A stretch of 64,000 nt of DNA from Rhizobium sp. BK376 (GTDB lineage Bacteria; Pseudomonadota; Alphaproteobacteria; Rhizobiales; Rhizobiaceae), in NCBI RefSeq assembly GCF_004341625.1, contig NZ_SLZG01000020.1:1-64000 (forward strand). The letters are read 5' to 3'. A program made the position numbers and the translations under genes. Shown piece by piece: positions 62,926 through 64,000 of this stretch (positions within the stretch are counted from its first letter, which is position 1; the number at the start of each line of letters is the position of its first letter). The notes below the pieces were generated by a model that saw nothing but the letters and a program-made list of their open reading frames with translations, searched no databases and was not told where the DNA came from.

Positions 62926-63678
62926 TCAGTGGCGCTTTCCTCCAGCGTAAGCGATTACAGCACGTTCGTCGCCATCATATTCGTCGTCATTGCCAGAGAG
63001 CTGCACGATCGTTGCGTACCTCACGATGCGCACGCAATGGCGACCCACCGAAGCCACGATGCCCTTGTTGGTCAGCTTCGTCATCGTCCGCGACACCGTT
63101 TCAATCGTCAGGCCGAGATAGTCGGCCATATCGAGCCTGGTCATCGGCAATTCGACAATGGCGTTGGATTGGCGGCAACCCGAGTGACGGCGAAGCTGCT
63201 TCAACAGGAAGCTACAGACGCGCTCCTCGGCATTCTTGCGTGACAGAAGCACCATCTGGTCCTGGGCTGCGGCCATCTCGTCGCAGAGATGGGCGAAAAC
63301 TTCCGGACGCAATTCCGGCGAGTTGCTGATCTCGGCCTCGAAGGCCTTGCGTGAAAAGCGGCGGACCTTGGTCTCGGTAATCGCTTCAGCGCTGTAGAGA
63401 TAGTGGTTCTTGAGCGAGACGCCGACGATATCCCCGGTATGCAGGAAGCCGGTGATGACGCGGCGACCGTCGGAAATGATCTTGAAGATGCGAAGATCGC
63501 CTTCCACGACTTCGAAGACATGCTTGGCCGCATCGCCCTCGAAAAAGAGCGACTGGCCGGCCGCCAGATGCTCGACCGGCTGCTTTCTGAAAAGCCCTTG
63601 GAGGCAGTGCGGCTCGGAGCCGAGAAGCCCGCCGTTGGTAAGTTCCTTTGGGTAATAGACATTTTCGGCCTGCAGCAT
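62926..63678 (-). CDS. fixK: FixK-type CRP/FNR transcriptional regulator
   Basis: A 250-residue regulator. The cyclic-nucleotide-binding-like domain spans about 25-145 (GQSLFFEGDAAKHVFEVVEG). The winged helix has MTRLDMADYLGLTIETVSRT, where Glu193, Ser196 and Arg197 read the TTGA half site. Only Cys25 is present in the N-terminal part, so it cannot hold an FNR-type 4Fe-4S cluster, and it is FixK rather than FnrN. The start at 63678 follows GGAGGGACGATC. It precedes hybrid fixL in an operon and has a K-box upstream. It is the obvious candidate to bind the FixK boxes across the window. Confidence 0.94.
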   Translation of the reverse strand: MLQAENVYYPKELTNGGLLGSEPHCLQGLFRKQPVEHLAAGQSLFFEGDAAKHVFEVVEGDLRIFKIISDGRRVITGFLHTGDIVGVSLKNHYLYSAEAITETKVRRFSRKAFEAEISNSPELRPEVFAHLCDEMAAAQDQMVLLSRKNAEERVCSFLLKQLRRHSGCRQSNAIVELPMTRLDMADYLGLTIETVSRTMTKLTNKGIVASVGRHCVRIVRYATIVQLSGNDDEYDGDERAVIAYAGGKRH

Positions 63679-64000
63679 GATCGTCCCTCCGTGCTGTCGA
63701 TGGAGACAATTGAGCGGTCGCAAGTGACATGCCGATGCCGCGAGTGTTAAAAAGCGTGCGAACTTGTAACAATGTGTAACAGGCGTCGTCGAGCGTCGTC
63801 CGACCGCCGGTCGCGGCGTGACCGTGCCGCGAAGACACTATCGTATCATTGAGGATCGTCACGGTTTCCGGACGCTGAAAACGGCGAGATTTCTCTCGAC
63901 CAACCCCGCACCGGATCACGGCTCGGGCAGCACATCGTTCAAAGCGGATAAACTGTTCCATGATCCCAGCGATCACGATAATCCTCGTCGTCAAGCAGGC
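63679..64000. other. fixK upstream region
   Basis: About 320 bases. It holds the K-box at 63765-63780. On the minus strand the last bases read LLDDEDYRDRWDHGTVYPL before a stop near 63944, which could be the end of another gene beyond the window, but this is too short to judge. Confidence 0.4.
63765..63780 (-). promoter_or_regulatory. K-box GTTACA-CATT-GTTACA upstream of fixK
   Basis: On the minus strand the sequence reads GTTACACATTGTTACA, an exact match to the GTTACA-N4-GTTACA element described for FxkR-dependent fixK promoters of Rhizobium etli. It lies about 87 bp upstream of the fixK start codon. The FxkR response regulator itself is not in this window. Confidence 0.85.

Noticed and set aside
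1..64000. tRNA, rRNA, CRISPR arrays or replication (repABC) genes
   Set aside because: No cloverleaf-type sequence, regularly spaced repeats or rep gene motifs were recognised by eye. A covariance-model scan would be needed to exclude small RNA genes.

Overview
The window looks like an accessory replicon (probably a large plasmid) of a Rhizobiaceae bacterium, most likely Rhizobium or Sinorhizobium. The evidence is a heme-PAS hybrid FixL directly downstream of a FixK-type regulator, a GTTACA-N4-GTTACA K-box in front of fixK, two SyrB-like proteins, a BA14K-family protein and a BigR-Blh sulfur operon. Plasmid location is an inference. It rests on the insertion sequence, the IS21 remnant and many decayed genes. 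I see no tRNA, rRNA, CRISPR array or replication genes.

Layout. 1-5.5 kb: IS21 istB remnant, two small alpha-beta-barrel-type proteins, a decayed sulfite-exporter fragment, a VIT1/CCC1 metal transporter and an O-antigen-ligase-like protein. 5.5-23 kb: a low-oxygen block with a beta-CASP metallo-beta-lactamase, two universal stress proteins, two triple-BON proteins, a CBS-BON protein, a DksA/TraR-type zinc finger, two paralogous proteins of unknown family, phosphate acyltransferase, phosphoketolase, oleate hydratase, a flippase-like membrane protein and a zinc alcohol dehydrogenase. 23-31 kb: decayed ParDE and DUF421 genes, BA14K protein, cold-shock protein, a frameshifted OafA-type acyltransferase and a complete IS1202-group (ISNCY) element with a 5-bp target duplication. 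31-39 kb: LysR regulator, SulP permease, SDR enzyme and the blh-bigR-yeeE-yeeE-tauE operon. 39-46 kb: small membrane proteins, cytochrome c', HU, XRE-type regulator, SyrB-like pair, cytochrome b561. 46-53.4 kb: two ArnT-like glycosyltransferases and a GT2-GtrA synthase bracketed by two membrane-anchored DSP phosphatases, then a lone receiver protein. 54-64 kb: cupredoxin, a HAD/P-loop ATPase fusion, FtsH, Ohr, a small frameshifted gene, hybrid fixL and fixK.

How the parts fit. At least fifteen copies of the FNR/FixK palindrome (TTGAY-N4-RTCAA or one or two mismatches) lie 30-115 bp upstream of start codons, mostly in 6.7-21 kb and 55-61 kb. The natural reading is an oxygen-responsive regulon. 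hFixL senses O2 and signals through a regulator acting at the K-box, FixK is made, and FixK switches on stress proteins, the phosphoketolase-phosphotransacetylase route, lipid functions and FtsH. Several members are frameshifted by one missing base (CBS-BON, oleate hydratase, a 60-kb small gene), and a relic second fixK lies at 8.5 kb. Either this regulon is decaying or the sequence carries indel errors.
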